This document shows positions 35,652 through 48,369 of a stretch of DNA of 64,000 nt, in pieces. The notes beneath the pieces were generated by a model. It saw only the letters and a program-made list of their open reading frames with translations. It had not been told where the DNA came from and searched no databases. Position 1 is the stretch's first letter; the number at the start of each line of letters is the position of its first letter. This DNA comes from Ciborinia camelliae (taxonomy: Eukaryota; Ascomycota; Leotiomycetes; Helotiales; Sclerotiniaceae). The translations under genes and the position numbers were made by a program. The stretch covers positions 3,426,391 through 3,490,390 of the forward strand of contig JANPYM010000002.1 of the NCBI GenBank assembly GCA_025890175.1, in the 5' to 3' direction.

Positions 35652-36560
35652 TTCAGGAATGGAGATGAAGATTCCTGGGAGATGATTACTATTTTTTTGA
35701 GTTTCCGATGGCTTGTGGGGATGATTTCGGGAAAGTTGTAGGATGTATGTATGTATATATGGAGATCTGTTGAAGATGGAAGATTTGTGTGGGGGATTTG
35801 GGGAATTTATATATCCCGATGGTTTGTGTCAAGCGGTCTTGTGGTTTGATATAGGTTATGCGTGCGAACCTTTTACATCTTGTGCATGCAATATCGTCAT
35901 GATAGATCACCTGTAACATCACACAGGTCCATCTCCTAGCACAAAAGGACAAGCATAAAGCGCCCTACCCTAAAGCATCCATTCCCTCATTAGCAAGCCA
36001 CTTACCCATATAACCTAGCTGCCCAATTATCTTGAAGGGTCACTTAACTTCGCAGATTCATTTCTATAATCCTGTCTTACTACTCATCTTCACTTGAATA
36101 GGTACTCTGGCTGCCTACAATCTTTTCTTGCACATCTAAAGTAATATCCAGTAACAATCTTTTCTAGATAACAGCTTTACTTGGATTCGACCTCAGTCAA
36201 AGAATCTAGAAGGAATGGATACTCCCATCGTCGATTCTAGCTGGAGGATCTAAGATGTGCAAAAAAGAGAATTTGAAGGAACCAAGTGAATTGAAGAGTT
36301 CAGGAACTACCTACCTACCTACCTACCATAAGGCGAAAACCAGTAGCAGTAAAACAAAACCAAACAAAACAAAACGATCGAGGAGAAAAATATGTTGCGC
36401 CGAGAAATCCATTGGGAGATCCATTCGAAGGATGCATGCCGACCATTTGGGTATACCTACCTACCATATATACAATAATACACGCGTGAATACCGCCAGA
36501 CTCCATTTTTTCCCATCTCATTCCATTCCATCCCATCCCATCCCATTTCTTTTCATCCCT
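35652..36560. other. Intergenic, no supported gene
   Basis: Contains ACCTACCT runs near 36305-36330 and 36450-36465 and CATCCCATC repeats near 36525-36545. Confidence 0.55.
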
Positions 36561-37352
36561 TCATATAATTTCCCTCTGAACCTTCGTTTGCACCCTAACG
36601 GTCGGTAACGCCCAACCCAAATATTCCCTCTCGGAACCCATCGCGATATCCTTCAACGTTCTCTCTTCCCTTACGAAACTCTGTTTAAAGTCCACCCAGA
36701 TTCTTAAGATATCCTCCGGCTCCATCCTCGGATCCACAAACTCGAAATTCTCATCCAAGCCGCCATATCCTCGCGCCCCCTCCTTCACAATCAACTTGAC
36801 CAATTCGAGTTTGGGGAACGATCGAATTAATGCTGCCTTGTTATATGATTCCCACGGTCTCTTGATTTCCACATCCACATGATCAATTCCAATAGCCCTA
36901 ACATCATCGAGAAGTTCCGGTGTATGTAAAAAGGTGCGAAAGTCGCGGAGGGTTTCATCGTATCCCATGGGACGATGCCGAGGAAGGTAGAGGACATCAA
37001 TATAAGGATTGAAGTATATTCTGGGATCCGAAGTCTTGGTAGCAAAGGAGAGTGAATATATACGTAAAGATTCGATTCGGGATTCGTGATTGGCTTGAAG
37101 GATTGCTGGAGGGGGAGTAGTCGAGCGACATCGATCGATGGTTGGATCATATCGAACTTCGACCGTACGAGTTGTGCAGGCATATCGCCAAACGAGGATT
37201 CGAAGTTCCGGTAGAAGTTTTGGGAAGAGATGAAAATCGGTGATTGGCTCTGTGGTTGATGACTTCATGGTCGATTGGGATTGGGGTGTGAATGCCAATC
37301 GTAGAACTTGAGGATCCATTGACGGATTATTTTTAAAATAAGAGGTAAACAT
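36561..37352 (-). CDS. 2EXR-domain protein
   Basis: A single frame of 263 residues. The segment FHLFPKLLPELRILVWRYAC, then PPAILQANHESRIESLRIY and YFNPYIDVLYL, matches the fungal 2EXR domain (about residues 40-125). The rest of the protein holds mixed helices and strands with conserved-looking acidic and Trp residues. Members are abundant in Pezizomycotina and functionally uncharacterised. The ATG is the first in the frame; an internal ATG at residue 12 is possible. No introns. Confidence 0.85.
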   Translation of the reverse strand: MFTSYFKNNPSMDPQVLRLAFTPQSQSTMKSSTTEPITDFHLFPKLLPELRILVWRYACTTRTVEVRYDPTIDRCRSTTPPPAILQANHESRIESLRIYSLSFATKTSDPRIYFNPYIDVLYLPRHRPMGYDETLRDFRTFLHTPELLDDVRAIGIDHVDVEIKRPWESYNKAALIRSFPKLELVKLIVKEGARGYGGLDENFEFVDPRMEPEDILRIWVDFKQSFVREERTLKDIAMGSEREYLGWALPTVRVQTKVQREII

Positions 37353-37503
37353 TTTGAAAAGAAGAAATTCTAAAAGATCTAGAAACCTTTCGAGAAGGCT
37401 GAAATTGAAGAATTACTATTAAATTGTGTGGGTGACCAAATCTTGAGGGTTTATAGGTGAAGGAAGAGTAAAAGAATATATTATTACATTCAGCCTTGAG
37501 AAA

Positions 37504-37527
37504 ATGATAATGATAATGATAATGATA
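37504..37527. repeat. TGATAA microsatellite
   Basis: Four copies of TGATAA, read directly. Confidence 0.85.
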
Positions 37528-38410
37528 GGAAGGTAGGTAGGTGTGTATGTATGTATTAGAAGTTGAGATTGAGATTGAAACTGAACGATATTATACCTAT
37601 TGTATAGATACCTAGGCTTCACTTAAACCTTTGGAATTGATATGATAGATATAGATAACTTGAGAGGAAAAAGGGTCTGGGAGGGTAAGAAGGAAGAAAG
37701 ATACCTACCTAGATACCTACAGTACCTACCTAGATATATGGGAAAGGCTCACATCGGGAAGAAAACCCAATATCACATGAAATATTGGATATGTGAGCTG
37801 ACATCAATCTAGACTTCACAGACTTCCCAGAACTTCACAGACTTCACCGTCTTCAGTCCTCACTTGAATATCAACGATGCCCAAGTATGTACCATCTTTG
37901 ATCCCAGCAATAGATCGTGGCCAAGACGAAAATGAGAGATATAACCATTCCATCCCTAGTCCCTCCCAATTAAGAGATCAGATCAACCATCATCACTCAA
38001 ATTTAACCATACATTGATCATATTCAGTAAGGATTGGGGATCGGTGGATGAGAGAAAAAGTAATAAGTGTAAGTTTTCTGTTGTTGGTAATAAAACCCTG
38101 GTTGGGCAGGAGAAAGTGGTCTGATCTGGTGGATTTAAAGTATTTTGTCACGCGAGGATTGGTGGATGCGGTTGATGGGAGGAAAAATGAACAGGGAAAA
38201 AGGACGGGGAGAAATTCAAAATGGGCTGACATTGGGGATGTTGGTGATATTGGTGATTGATTTCACGGAACATTTTGGAAGACCGTAATCACATTTGAAA
38301 TTGGAATGAAAAGGCATGAGGTATCATTTCAGAGGAAGAATGAGGGGAGGGTGGGAATAGACCGGTATATGGATGGGTGAAGTTCTTGGGTATTGATGGA
38401 TGTAGGTATG

Positions 38411-38760
38411 AATGGGTTGGTTATCCATGAGTGAAACCGTACCTAGATTTCAAGGGGGATTTTGGGAACCGTATATACAATCTTTATTAATATTATTATC
38501 TAGTAAATACTATCTAGGTGGTATAGGTATGTGGTGGCTCTTTGATTTTAACGGGAGCGTGTAGGTATGCCCAGTTATGGATGGATGGATGGGTTAGGTA
38601 TGAGTAAAAGCCGTACCTAGATTTCAAAGGGGATTTTGGGAACCGTATATACAGTCTTTATTAATATTATGTACCTAGTAATAAATACTACCTAGATGGT
38701 ATAGGTACTAGATATTTTATTATAATTGATGGGTAGCTCACTGGCTCTTTGATTTTAATG
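38411..38760. repeat. Tandem direct duplication of about 150 bp
   Basis: 38411-38551 and 38590-38760 share GTACCTAGATTTCAA, GGGGATTTTGGGAACCGTAT, TCTTTATTAATATTAT and GGCTCTTTGATTTTAA in the same order, with small indels. Confidence 0.8.
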
Positions 38761-39012
38761 GATCCAATGATTATAATAATAATACAACTCCCGTAAACCG
38801 GGTTGACCCTTATTAGCCTCGTGCTAACATTAGTGCCATCATTATTAGCTTCTTCAATGCATAAAGCCTCCAAAGCCCACCTCATTCATACCTCATACCT
38901 CCGACTCCGAGTTTACAAGGCTGTGATCAATACCCCACCCACCCTAAACTTAACTTAACATTTACCCTCGAGGAAAACTTTGGAAAAAGAAGAATCTCTA
39001 ATAATAATAATC

Positions 39013-40353
39013 ATGGTTTCAAGAGCCCCTATGCCCTCGGCCTTGACTTTTGAACTTTTGGCCCGTTGCTCTGTAAGCTATCGTCATCTTCATTTTCCCT
39101 CACGGCTCTCTAATTCCTACGAAAATGTCAGACTACGAAAGCCAGAGCCGCCAATTTGACTCTCCCTCATGGCCCAGTTCAATTACCCATGTTTATGCCA
39201 GTGGCTACACAAGCATCTTTAAAAGGCTTGACTCCGCAACAATTGGAAGATACAGGTTGTCGATTATGCCTGAATAATACCTATCATCTAGGTTTGAAAC
39301 CAGGGCAGGAAGTTTTAGACAAAGTTGGGGGAGCGCATAAACTACAAGGATGGAACCATAATATATTAACGGATAGTGGAGGGTAACGTTGTCTACGAAT
39401 CAATCCACACCCATTTCTAAACCTAACATGATGTCCCTAGTTTTCAAATGGTCAGTCTCCTCAAGTTGGCCAATATCACAGAGGAAGGTGTACGATTCTT
39501 GAGTCCGCATGATGGATCCCCTATGTTACTCACTCCTGAGCATTCCATGTCTCTCCAAAACTCGATAGGGAGCGACATTATTATGCAACTCGACGATGTA
39601 TTAGTTACTACCTCCCCTGATGCGGAAAGAATGCGAGTGGCAATGGAAAGAAGTGTTAGATGGCTCGATCGATGCATTACTGCACATGCGAATCCGACCA
39701 CACAAAACTTATTCTGCATTATACAAGGAGGGTTGGATCTAGATTTGAGAAGAAAATGCTGTGAAGAGATGGTAGCAAGAGGGACACCAGGAATTGCCAT
39801 AGGTGGGTTAAGTGGTGGTGAAGCCAAGTCAGATTATTGCCGTGTAGTAAATACATGTACAAGTCTCTTGCCAGAAAATAAACCAAGATATGTTATGGGA
39901 ATTGGATATCCTGAGGATTTGGTGGTCAGTGTGGCTTTAGGTGCGGACATGTTCGATTGTGTATGGCCTACACGGACAGCACGGTTTGGAAATGCAATCA
40001 CCAAGTATGGAGTTCTAAATTTACGACACGCATCTTATGCGAATGATTTTGGACCAGTGGAAGAAGGATGTGGATGCGTATGCTGTAGAAAAGGAGAGGG
40101 AGGTCTGGGTATTACTAAAGCATTTGTTCACCACGTAGCCGCGAAGGAGACAGTTGGAGCACATTTACTTACCATGCATAATGTTTGGTATCAGTTGGAG
40201 TTGATGAGAAATGCTAGGACTGCTATCATTGAAGATAGATATCCAGCTTTTGTGAAGAAGTTCTTCTCGGATCTTCATGGTGGTGAGAAATCAAAGTATC
40301 CAGACTGGGCAGTGGAGGCATTGAGAACAGTTGGTGTTGATCTAATGGAATAA
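39013..40353 (+). CDS. QTRT1: Queuine tRNA-ribosyltransferase catalytic subunit
   Basis: Exons 39013-39072, 39132-39382 and 39441-40353 encode 407 residues. Introns of 59 and 58 bp restore FELLARCS-TTKARA and DSGGFQMVS. The enzyme exchanges G34 for queuine in tRNAs with GUN anticodons, as a heterodimer with a QTRT2 subunit. Motifs: DSGGF (101-105), the nucleophile Asp in FDCVWPTRTARFGN (Asp276) and the zinc site C314xC316xxC319 with His in LLTMHN. Length and order match eukaryotic TGT1. Cytosolic or mitochondrial-surface location is known for the family. It lies 480 bp upstream of the HOS3-type gene. Confidence 0.96.
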
Positions 40354-40832
40354 TGAGAGAAGAATTTTATGATCAATGCGAGAAGAATAGATACCCCCCA
40401 TAGTAAGATATATAACATCACTGGAGAGTGAATATGATGATGTTCCGATAAAAAAAGGTACAAAGGATGCCCCTCTCTAGGTAACTTGAGATATAATTTA
40501 ACTTGAAGCAACACCAACGGAGCTTCTACAAACATTGAAGAGTGAAATGCATAATCATAATCATAATCCTGTGTCCTTCACAAACTCTCTAATATTTTCC
40601 ATGAATATTGAATCTTGTTTTATACTTCTCTTGGATTCTTTGCTAAACCATTTGTTGACAGGGGTTCGCGATCGATTCCAATACGCGACCCTTTCTACTG
40701 CATATTCCATCGTCATAGCTTCTCTCTTTGGAAACTTCGCGACAAGGAGATTGAAAGTATTGAAGTGAAGGATCCAAGAATTCCAGTGAAGGCTGAGCTT
40801 TCGGCTCAACATCAATCATTCATTTGTTTACA
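40354..40832. other. Short intergenic region between TGT and HOS3-type genes
   Basis: 480 bp holding the upstream leader of the deacetylase gene. No gene is supported. Confidence 0.6.
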
Positions 40833-43800
40833 ATGGCGTACTCATCGCCAAACAGCGGCAGAAATGCTAGCATTTCACCTGTTCCGTTACCCCCCTCCAG
40901 CTCTACAAGCAACGACGATACTCCATTGTCAAATTCGCTGAGACGTCTTTCAATTAGTACCGCTTCTAAAACTGCTCTTCCGATTTCACCGCAAACTGAT
41001 TCTACAAGAACCACATCATTTGGTGGTCATTCAAATCTCTATCCGTCACCAAGTGGTAGAAGCCCTGTTCTTCCAAGCCCCTTACGCCGAAGTTCTAGTA
41101 CTGCGAGTTTCGACCAACGTCGCTCATCCACCTCAAACCTACTTCGAAAACCATCTTTAAATTCTCTTCACAGTGGAGGATCAACCGCAAATATGAGTTC
41201 GACAAACAAAAGATCAGCTACACAATTTGGACATAGATCGCCATCTGTCATTGGTAGCCATTCACCCCTCCCCGAAAGTGATGAAGATATGCATGAACCT
41301 TCTCCAAGGCATACTGCAGCATCCATCGCGAGCTCACATTTCAAGTCGGAATTGGATTTACAAGATATGAAGAATGGTTCAAGGTCTGCGGAGACTATTG
41401 TTATACTTCACGATTCAGTTTATGGACATCGCTACTCCCGACCTAAAACTTCAAGGACTGGTTTGAGTACAATCGTTGAGAGACCTGAACGCATCCATGC
41501 TAGCATACTTGGATTATCTGTAGCATACGTTCGTCTAGGTGAAAGACACTCTGAAGGTCGTTATCCTCTCCGTCCTGGTATGGAAGCTTCTGCAGTACCT
41601 AGCACGCCCTTTCGCATACGCAAAACTACTCGTCGAATGTCTTTATCCTCTCAAGCAATCACAAATGTACATGGGTTAAAGTGGATGGAAGAGCTGAAGA
41701 TTATGTGTGATAATGCAGAAGCGAAGCTTGCTATGAATGGAAAAGAATTGGCTAGGCCTGAGATGAACCGAGGACCCAATGAAGAACCTCCTAAATTTCA
41801 CGAGGGTGATCTTTATCTATGCTCGGAATCTTTGGAGGCCATGGAGGGTGCGTTGGGTGCTGTATGTGAGGGTGTGGATGCTGTTTTCGAGGGCTCTTCC
41901 ACTGGACTGGGACCACGCCGAACTTTTGTTGCGATCAGACCTCCTGGACATCATTGTTCAGCGAGTTATCCTTCTGGATTTTGTTGGGTAAACAATGTCC
42001 ACGTTGGTATCTCACATGCTTCACTTACTCACGGGTTGACACATGCGGCTATTATTGATTTTGACCTTCATCATGGAGATGGATCTCAAGCAATTGCATG
42101 GGAACATAACGCTCGCGCAAATGGGCTAGCTAAGAATGCATTACCATGGAAGAAGACTTCGATTGGCTATTTCAGTCTTCATGATATCAATTCGTATCCA
42201 TGTGAGATGGGCGACGAGGAGAAGGTCAAGAATGCTAGTCTTTGTATTGAGAACGCACATGGACAAAGTATTTGGAATGTTCACTTGCAACCTTACAAAA
42301 GTGAAGAAGAATTCTGGGAACTATATGAAACAAAATATTCGATACTTCTCGAGAAGACACGAAACTTTCTACGTACACAATATGATCGGCTTCAAACATC
42401 TCCTAATGGACCAAAACCAAAAGCTGCCATTTTCTTATCGGCTGGTTTCGACGCCAGTGAGTGGGAGAGTTCTGGTATGCAACGTCATAAAGTCAATGTT
42501 CCAACTGAATTTTATGCTCGCCTGACACGGGATGTTGTTAAACTTGCAGCCGAGGAAGGTACAGGGGTAGATGGAAGGATCATTAGTGTTCTTGAAGGTG
42601 GTTACAGTGATCGTGCCTTGTGTACCGGTGTTTTAAGTCATCTCAGTGGTCTGTCAGGAAGTGATCCTGTAGCTCATACCGAGAAAGGATATGCAGGAAT
42701 GGATTTTGAAATGGGACAGAAACTTGGTGTAGACTCATTGAGCCCTGGACCGCCGTCCCCTAATGGTTTTATACCATATGATCCATTATGGTGGTCTGTA
42801 GGTCGATTAGAACAGCTTGATGCAGCTATGAATAGTACACCACTCCCTGAGGAGCCCAAAGTCCACAAAGCCGCCGGACCTACGGGAAACTTTGCATCCC
42901 CTACACAATCTTTCATCGCTAAAGTTGTCAATACCCCTACGGCGCATCGTAGTGTATCAACTATGGGAATGAGAAATGGCGGTCCAGCACCACGACCTTC
43001 ACCTCCTAGGCCACCTACTCCGCCACCACCTGATGTTCACTGGACTGTTGCAGCTCACGAATTGAGCAAATTGCTTATTCCAACTGATAGACAGACGAAG
43101 AGTTGTCAATGGGAAGATCTCGCTGCTGAAGCTACCAAAGCAAGAAAGGAACGTCAATCTATATTAGCACAACCCGAAGGCGTTCAACAACCTACAATTC
43201 CGGAGCCTACCAACGCTAGAATGTCTTTAAGAACAAGAAAGCCTGCACCGAAGTTGGTTGAGAGTATTGAAAAGGATGAGTTTAAAAAGCCCGCTGCAAA
43301 ATCAAACCGTCGAAAGACCGTTGCTGGTTCGGCTACTTCACCCGTACACAAAGTATGTAGTTGCCTCTTCTTATATAGTTCCATCCTAACAGTTAATAGG
43401 CTACCCCCACTCCAAGCACTACTCAATCATCCGAAGCGAGTCATGATCAGTCAACGCAGCAGTCTGTTAGAAGATTGAGTTCGACATCCACTACTGGACC
43501 AATCCTCCCTCCACCCAGACCAGCACCTGCTTCTAATAGGGCACCATCGTTTTCTCAAAGACCTGGCAGTTCTATGAGTGGCCGACCAGGATCTGCCACG
43601 AGTTCTCATGGAACTCCTATTCCACCTGTGGTTGTAAAGAAAACGAGAGCTCCAGCTAAAGCTCGAACTGATGCCCCAAAACCAGGTCCAGGTCGGCCTC
43701 GCAAGAAGTCTCCAGTGACTGAACCTGATAGTAACACGAACAATAATATTGGAGCCGCTTCGACTACGGAGATTAATAATCCGACTTCTGATATCGATGA

Positions 43801-44461
43801 TCTGACTTCTGGTATGAAGAAAGTCAAGATCAGTCTAATCACAAAAGCCCAGAGAGAGGCGAGGGAACAAGAAAAGCTTAGGGAAAAGATTGAGCAAAGT
43901 CAAGTAGATGGTACAACATCCACAACTATGTCAAATGGCAAATCTCCTACAAGCGTCGAATCTGAGATGACCTACAATCAATCCGAAACCTCCACACCAA
44001 TGAAGGGTATCTCACTAAACCCTTCAACTCCTCAAATATCTCTCCCTCCGCATATTCCTGCTCATATGCAAGAACCAGAAAGAATTCCTTTGCCAGCTAG
44101 TTCTCCTATCGCTCTTCCCATGGAACAAAATGAGTCCGGTAACCTTTCAGATCATTCGTCTGAATATAGCGCGGACAAATTTATTCCATTTCAAGCTCAA
44201 GGCCCGATTCCAAGCACAATGGCACAACAAGAACCACTTCGATGGCTACCCCCAAATACCAATACACCAGCTGTAATAAAGAAATATGATCTTCCAGTCT
44301 TTACATCCACGTCCGCTATTCCTTTTGCCCCAAGCCCTAACAACATTGGCAATCAAAATGAACCTTCAAACTCACACGTCAAACAAGATTCATCTGCTTC
44401 CGAATCTACACAACTGGCTCCTTCAATCTGGGATATTCCAGCCACACCACGGAATGAATAG
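40833..44461 (+). CDS. HOS3: HOS3-type histone deacetylase
   Basis: Exons 40833-43352 and 43400-44461 (47-bp intron, GTATGT...ATAG, CTAAC branch) give 1193 residues. The catalytic domain spans about 185-620: RPPGHH (His373, His374), DFDLHHGDG (about 408-416), GFDAS and EGGYS are the zinc/charge-relay motifs of arginase-fold deacetylases. The N-terminal 180 residues are Ser-rich and probably phosphorylated. The C-terminal 500 residues are Pro/Ser/Thr-rich and disordered. In yeast, Hos3 acts at the bud neck and on chromatin. The upstream frame starts only at TTG; the chosen ATG follows it by three codons. The length is greater than the yeast protein because of both tails. Confidence 0.95.
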
Positions 44462-45070
44462 ATTCTTCCTAGGACATTCTCGCTGTATAAATATCAAATT
44501 CAGTCGATGGTGGTAAAGATGCGTTCATTCCCGTGTTGGTTATGCAAGCTTACATTTTTCCTTGTTTATGATACCCTTTAGAAGGAAGTTGTGGGGGAAT
44601 GGGTCAGGATATCTGTATGGCTAAGGTATAGAGACTTTCGAGTAGAGAGCAATTAATTTTAATTACTATGAAATTATTGAAATGTGGTGTGATGTATCTT
44701 TTGCGTGTGAATGTTAATTCTAATATCAATGTTTGTTTAAGAATTTTCACGGATGAATTCATAAAATATTCCAGAGCTCATCCAAGTTCAGACGATTTCG
44801 TGAGAATCACTCAGAAAACATTCCGTGTGCATCAATTCCCTTCATAGCAACAGATCATGATTGAGAACCTCAAAGATTCAAGTTGTGTACCAACCCAGAT
44901 ATATGAAGGTGAGGAGGCTAGTCACGTGAGAAGAGAAAAAACGCTAGCGCTCTAGCGAGAGATCTTCAACTTTCCCACACAAAATTGATTTTGGACGTTT
45001 TACACCTCTCGATCGACAACCGCAAAAACTTTCGACAAACCACCACCAACAACTCCCCAATACCGTAATC
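44462..45070. other. Intergenic region with the eS17 promoter
   Basis: 600 bp between the deacetylase stop and the eS17 ATG. It carries the inverted repeat at 44942-44957 and a CA-rich leader. No gene is supported. Confidence 0.6.
44942..44957. promoter_or_regulatory. Inverted repeat in the eS17 promoter
   Basis: CGCTAG-CGCT-CTAGCG, a perfect 6-bp inverted repeat with a 4-bp spacer, 114 bp before the ATG. Ribosomal-protein promoters often have conserved dyad sites; the binding factor is unknown. Confidence 0.4.
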
Positions 45071-45630
45071 ATGGGTCGCGTTCGTACCAAGACAGTTAAG
45101 AAGTCCGCTAAGGTCATTATCGAGAGATACTACCCAAAGTTGACTCTCGATTTCGAGACCAACAAGAGAATCTGTGATGAGATCGCCATCATTGCTTCCA
45201 AGCGTCTCCGCAACAAGGTAATTAAAATCCGAATTGAACGGGTTTCGACAGATATCTAATCATTGATGAATAGATTGCCGGTTACACCACCCATTTGATG
45301 AAGCGTATTCAACGTGGTCCAGTCCGTGGTATCTCCTTCAAGCTCCAAGAAGAGGAGAGAGAACGTAAGGATCAATACGTTCCAGAGGTTTCTGCTCTCG
45401 ATGTTTCCAGCACTGAGAGCGGACAACTCGAGGTTGATGTCGAGACAAAGGATCTCCTCAAGAGCCTTGGTGTATGTATTTTGCGCCATTCAAATTCGCA
45501 TTCGATTTTTATATCTAATCTTTTATGACAGTTCGATTCTATCCCATGCAACGTTACCGCCGTCACCCAAGCCCAAACTACCGAGCGTGGACCAAGACGA
45601 TTCGGCGACAGAGCTCCCCGCAGAGAATAA
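45071..45630 (+). CDS. RPS17: 40S ribosomal protein eS17
   Basis: Exons 45071-45217, 45274-45471 and 45532-45630, all phase 0, give 147 residues. The sequence begins [20 protein letters not shown] and contains [26 protein letters not shown] and [21 protein letters not shown], which are characteristic of eS17 of the small ribosomal subunit. Introns are 56 and 60 bp; the first intron's donor (GTAATT) is weak. The length matches fungal orthologues. Confidence 0.97.
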
Positions 45631-46122
45631 ATTTATGGATTTACAAAGGGTATGGGGAATTTTATTGGGAAATACATGGATCTGATGGCTACTGGCGTAA
45701 AAAGGACAGGAAGTGTATCCTAGATCAATGTGAGAGAATTGCCTCCCAACTTAGGTGTCGCCAATGATTCTCCCTCTGGGAGATGAGGTTTGATTGCCAG
45801 TTTCCTTTGGAAACCATTTCCCTTCTATGAATGTGATTTGATGTCCCTAACAATGTTGTTCTGTGAGCTTGGTGCATGCGGAAGACACAAGAACAGAACA
45901 TACAGTGGTGTCGGTATTGCGGCTGTTCCTGTATAATGGTAAGTTGTGAGTGGGCGATACGATTACGGTTTCACTCTCATCAATATCGATTTTTGGTCGG
46001 AATATGTGGTTTACCAGCGATGATTTGATTATTGGTTAATTTCCGCCATTGAATGTGACGAACATGGGGTATCATAGTTTTACTCCTTCCTGCCATAAAC
46101 TCCATAACTCCAAATAATACAA
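45631..46122. other. Convergent intergenic region
   Basis: 490 bp between the eS17 stop and the RTR1-type stop. It should hold both 3' UTRs. No gene is supported. Confidence 0.6.
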
Positions 46123-47037
46123 TCATATTTTCCAATCTGTATCCATCTCGGTGTTATCATCATCGCCTTCTCCAAATAAATCTTCGTACTTGTCGCCATG
46201 ATTGAATGTAGATGTATGGCCCTCTAGATCCAGATGCAATGTATCCATCCTATCAGCAAGTTCATTCGAGTCAAATGTCGGAGGCTTGACATCACCCTGC
46301 TTGACCTCCTTCTCTATTATAGAGAAATGCGCAACGTTCTTTGAGGATCCTTGACCAGTCTCTCCCCTCTCCAAAGCAAGATTTCCATATTTTCTCTCCT
46401 TGGATTGGGCATCCTGTTTGTTCAAATCCAAACTTCCAATTCCATCCATGATCAAATCCTCCTCCGTCTTAGGTTCATCCAGTAAATCTATCTTCGTGGC
46501 TGAACCTTCGCCACTTCTTTCCCAAGCCGGGCATTCACTCAACTGAACTCGAACATATAAAGCTCTCCTGGCACAAGTATCCGAGCACCATTTTTCCGCA
46601 TCTTCTTTCTTGGTGATTCGGAAGTCCTTGGCTTTTCCCGACATCCCCAGCAATCGCCATTGTCCGCCTTTATTATCTCGCGGTCGTGGATTGGGACATA
46701 GGGTATATCCGCAGCGACTATCGAGGTTCCGCTCGAGGATTAGGGCATCGTAATCGCTGGGTTGAAAGGGTCGGAGCATCTCTTTGAACGCTTGTGCATC
46801 GGTAGGAGATGGGTTGGTGGCATCGTATGGTGGGGATGCGAGGGGGTAGTCGATGAGTTCTTCGGTCGAGGATAGGATTTCTAATTCGATCGCTTTTCGT
46901 TCTTGGATCAGGCGCGCGTGGTAGAGAGCTACCTCGCGGTCGCGCTCGGCTTTGGTCTTGGGAGAGGCGTAGGAGGTGCTGGGGTATGCGGTCTTTTTTA
47001 AGATCGACTTGGGTTTTGGAGGGGTCGCCATGTTCAT
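46123..47037 (-). CDS. RTR1: RTR1/RPAP2-type RNA polymerase II CTD phosphatase
   Basis: A single frame of 304 residues. The zinc-binding RTR1 domain lies at about 55-195: RNLDSRCGYTLCPNP, then WCSDTCARRALYVRVQLSE. The family removes phosphate from Ser5 (and Tyr1) of the RNA polymerase II CTD and shuttles between cytosol and nucleus. The ATG at 47037 (or 47031, with the better context AACATGGCG) is chosen because the frame before it starts only with TTG. The C-tail is acidic and ends near TDWKI. It is convergent with eS17 and divergent from BBC1. Confidence 0.88.
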   Translation of the reverse strand: MNMATPPKPKSILKKTAYPSTSYASPKTKAERDREVALYHARLIQERKAIELEILSSTEELIDYPLASPPYDATNPSPTDAQAFKEMLRPFQPSDYDALILERNLDSRCGYTLCPNPRPRDNKGGQWRLLGMSGKAKDFRITKKEDAEKWCSDTCARRALYVRVQLSECPAWERSGEGSATKIDLLDEPKTEEDLIMDGIGSLDLNKQDAQSKERKYGNLALERGETGQGSSKNVAHFSIIEKEVKQGDVKPPTFDSNELADRMDTLHLDLEGHTSTFNHGDKYEDLFGEGDDDNTEMDTDWKI

Positions 47038-48369
47038 GTTTGTGTTTTGGGGTGGTGAATTTGTGGGTGGGTGGTTTTGGTGTGGTATGAGTTTCGTCAA
47101 TTGATTGATTAGATGGACGGGTTTTTAAGGATCCGTCGATTGGTAGGTAGGTAGGTAGATCTAACCTTGGAAGTAATCGATTACCTAGTCCGATAAAGGG
47201 TACTGGACGGGTACGGTTACGGTGCCTTAGCGCTAGGTAGGTTGGTAAGTTGACGGGTATAATGGATAAGGTAGCCTTATGATACAGCTTCATATGGTAA
47301 GGTATTCATTCTAGTCTGATCTCCAGCTAGCTGGAGGTAGTCTGATCGAAGTAAACTTCGTTACCTCAGTTGAAGAAATGACAATATCAAATATCATTCA
47401 TTCATTCATTCATTGATTGATTGCCACCCAGGACTCAGGAGGGGAAATTAATAATTAATTGATTTCTTGTCCGATGTGAATAAACTTTCAAAGCCGTGAA
47501 CCGATTATTATAAAACCCTTGTAGGCTTGTACTGTATGTATGTACTCAGTTGCTGGAGGTACCTCTGAGCCATTCTTGTCCACTCAAACCTCACTGTGCC
47601 TCAAAAGTCCAAAGTCCCAAGTCCCAAGTCCACATCCCATCATCGAATTGGAAGAGCGACATTCCCTAGGGATTATTGAATGATTGATTCCTCGAGGGCT
47701 TTCTTTGGCCACTAGATCATGCAACTGCAAGTCCATGTTCTTATAGGAAAAGTCCCCCAAGGCAGCGAGCACAAAGGACCACAAATCAACCATCGACCTC
47801 CCCTCCCACACACTCTCACGCCTTACAAAACCTTCACAACCTACCTACCCACCTCCCTACCTCCCTACCTCGTTAATGATACTTGCTTGTTTCCAAAGAG
47901 AAAGACTACATATTAAACACTACATACTATACTATACATTGAACTTTACTCAATACTTAATACTTATTAGTTTATCTTCAGAAATCATCACCTCTGGGTC
48001 CCTGGGTAAGTTTGTTTTATTAATGTTATGTTGTCAACTTTCAAGATACATCCCATCCTGACTTCGTTTCATTCATGCGCTGACGTAGACTAGCAGAATT
48101 TAGATACAAACACCGCCCCGCCTCTTCAGAATTCCGATATTTTCATCTCCTTCCTCCCTATCCAATTCAGTAAATACTCCAAAAGAAAAGTTGTGCAATT
48201 GTGTTCCATCTGCAAGAGTTTCCTTCCTTCGAATCCACAGTTAGATTGTTACGAACATTACCTAGGTATCCATTATTCGTTACTAAACCGGACTTTCGGT
48301 GGTTGGCAACTAGTTGGGACCGAGTTACAACATCAACAATAGTTTGGAACCACAACCTTTACCTTCAAC
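47038..48369. other. Divergent promoter region of RTR1 and BBC1 genes
   Basis: 1.3 kb with GGTAGGTAGGTAGG (47143-47160), ATTC/ATTG repeats (47395-47420) and CTACCTCCCTACCTC words (47835-47875). A long pyrimidine-rich leader for BBC1 is likely. Confidence 0.55.

Larger units (their letters stand above)
37353..39012. other. Intergenic with repeats, no supported gene
   Basis: Contains TGATAA repeats (37504-37527), ACCTACCT words near 37530 and 37705, and a tandem duplication at 38411-38760. A 79-codon minus frame (38232-37993) has an ATG but no features. Confidence 0.55.

Noticed and set aside
37993..38232. 79-codon minus-strand frame with ATG
   Set aside because: Plausible codons but no domain, no intron and no conserved neighbour; left out for lack of support.
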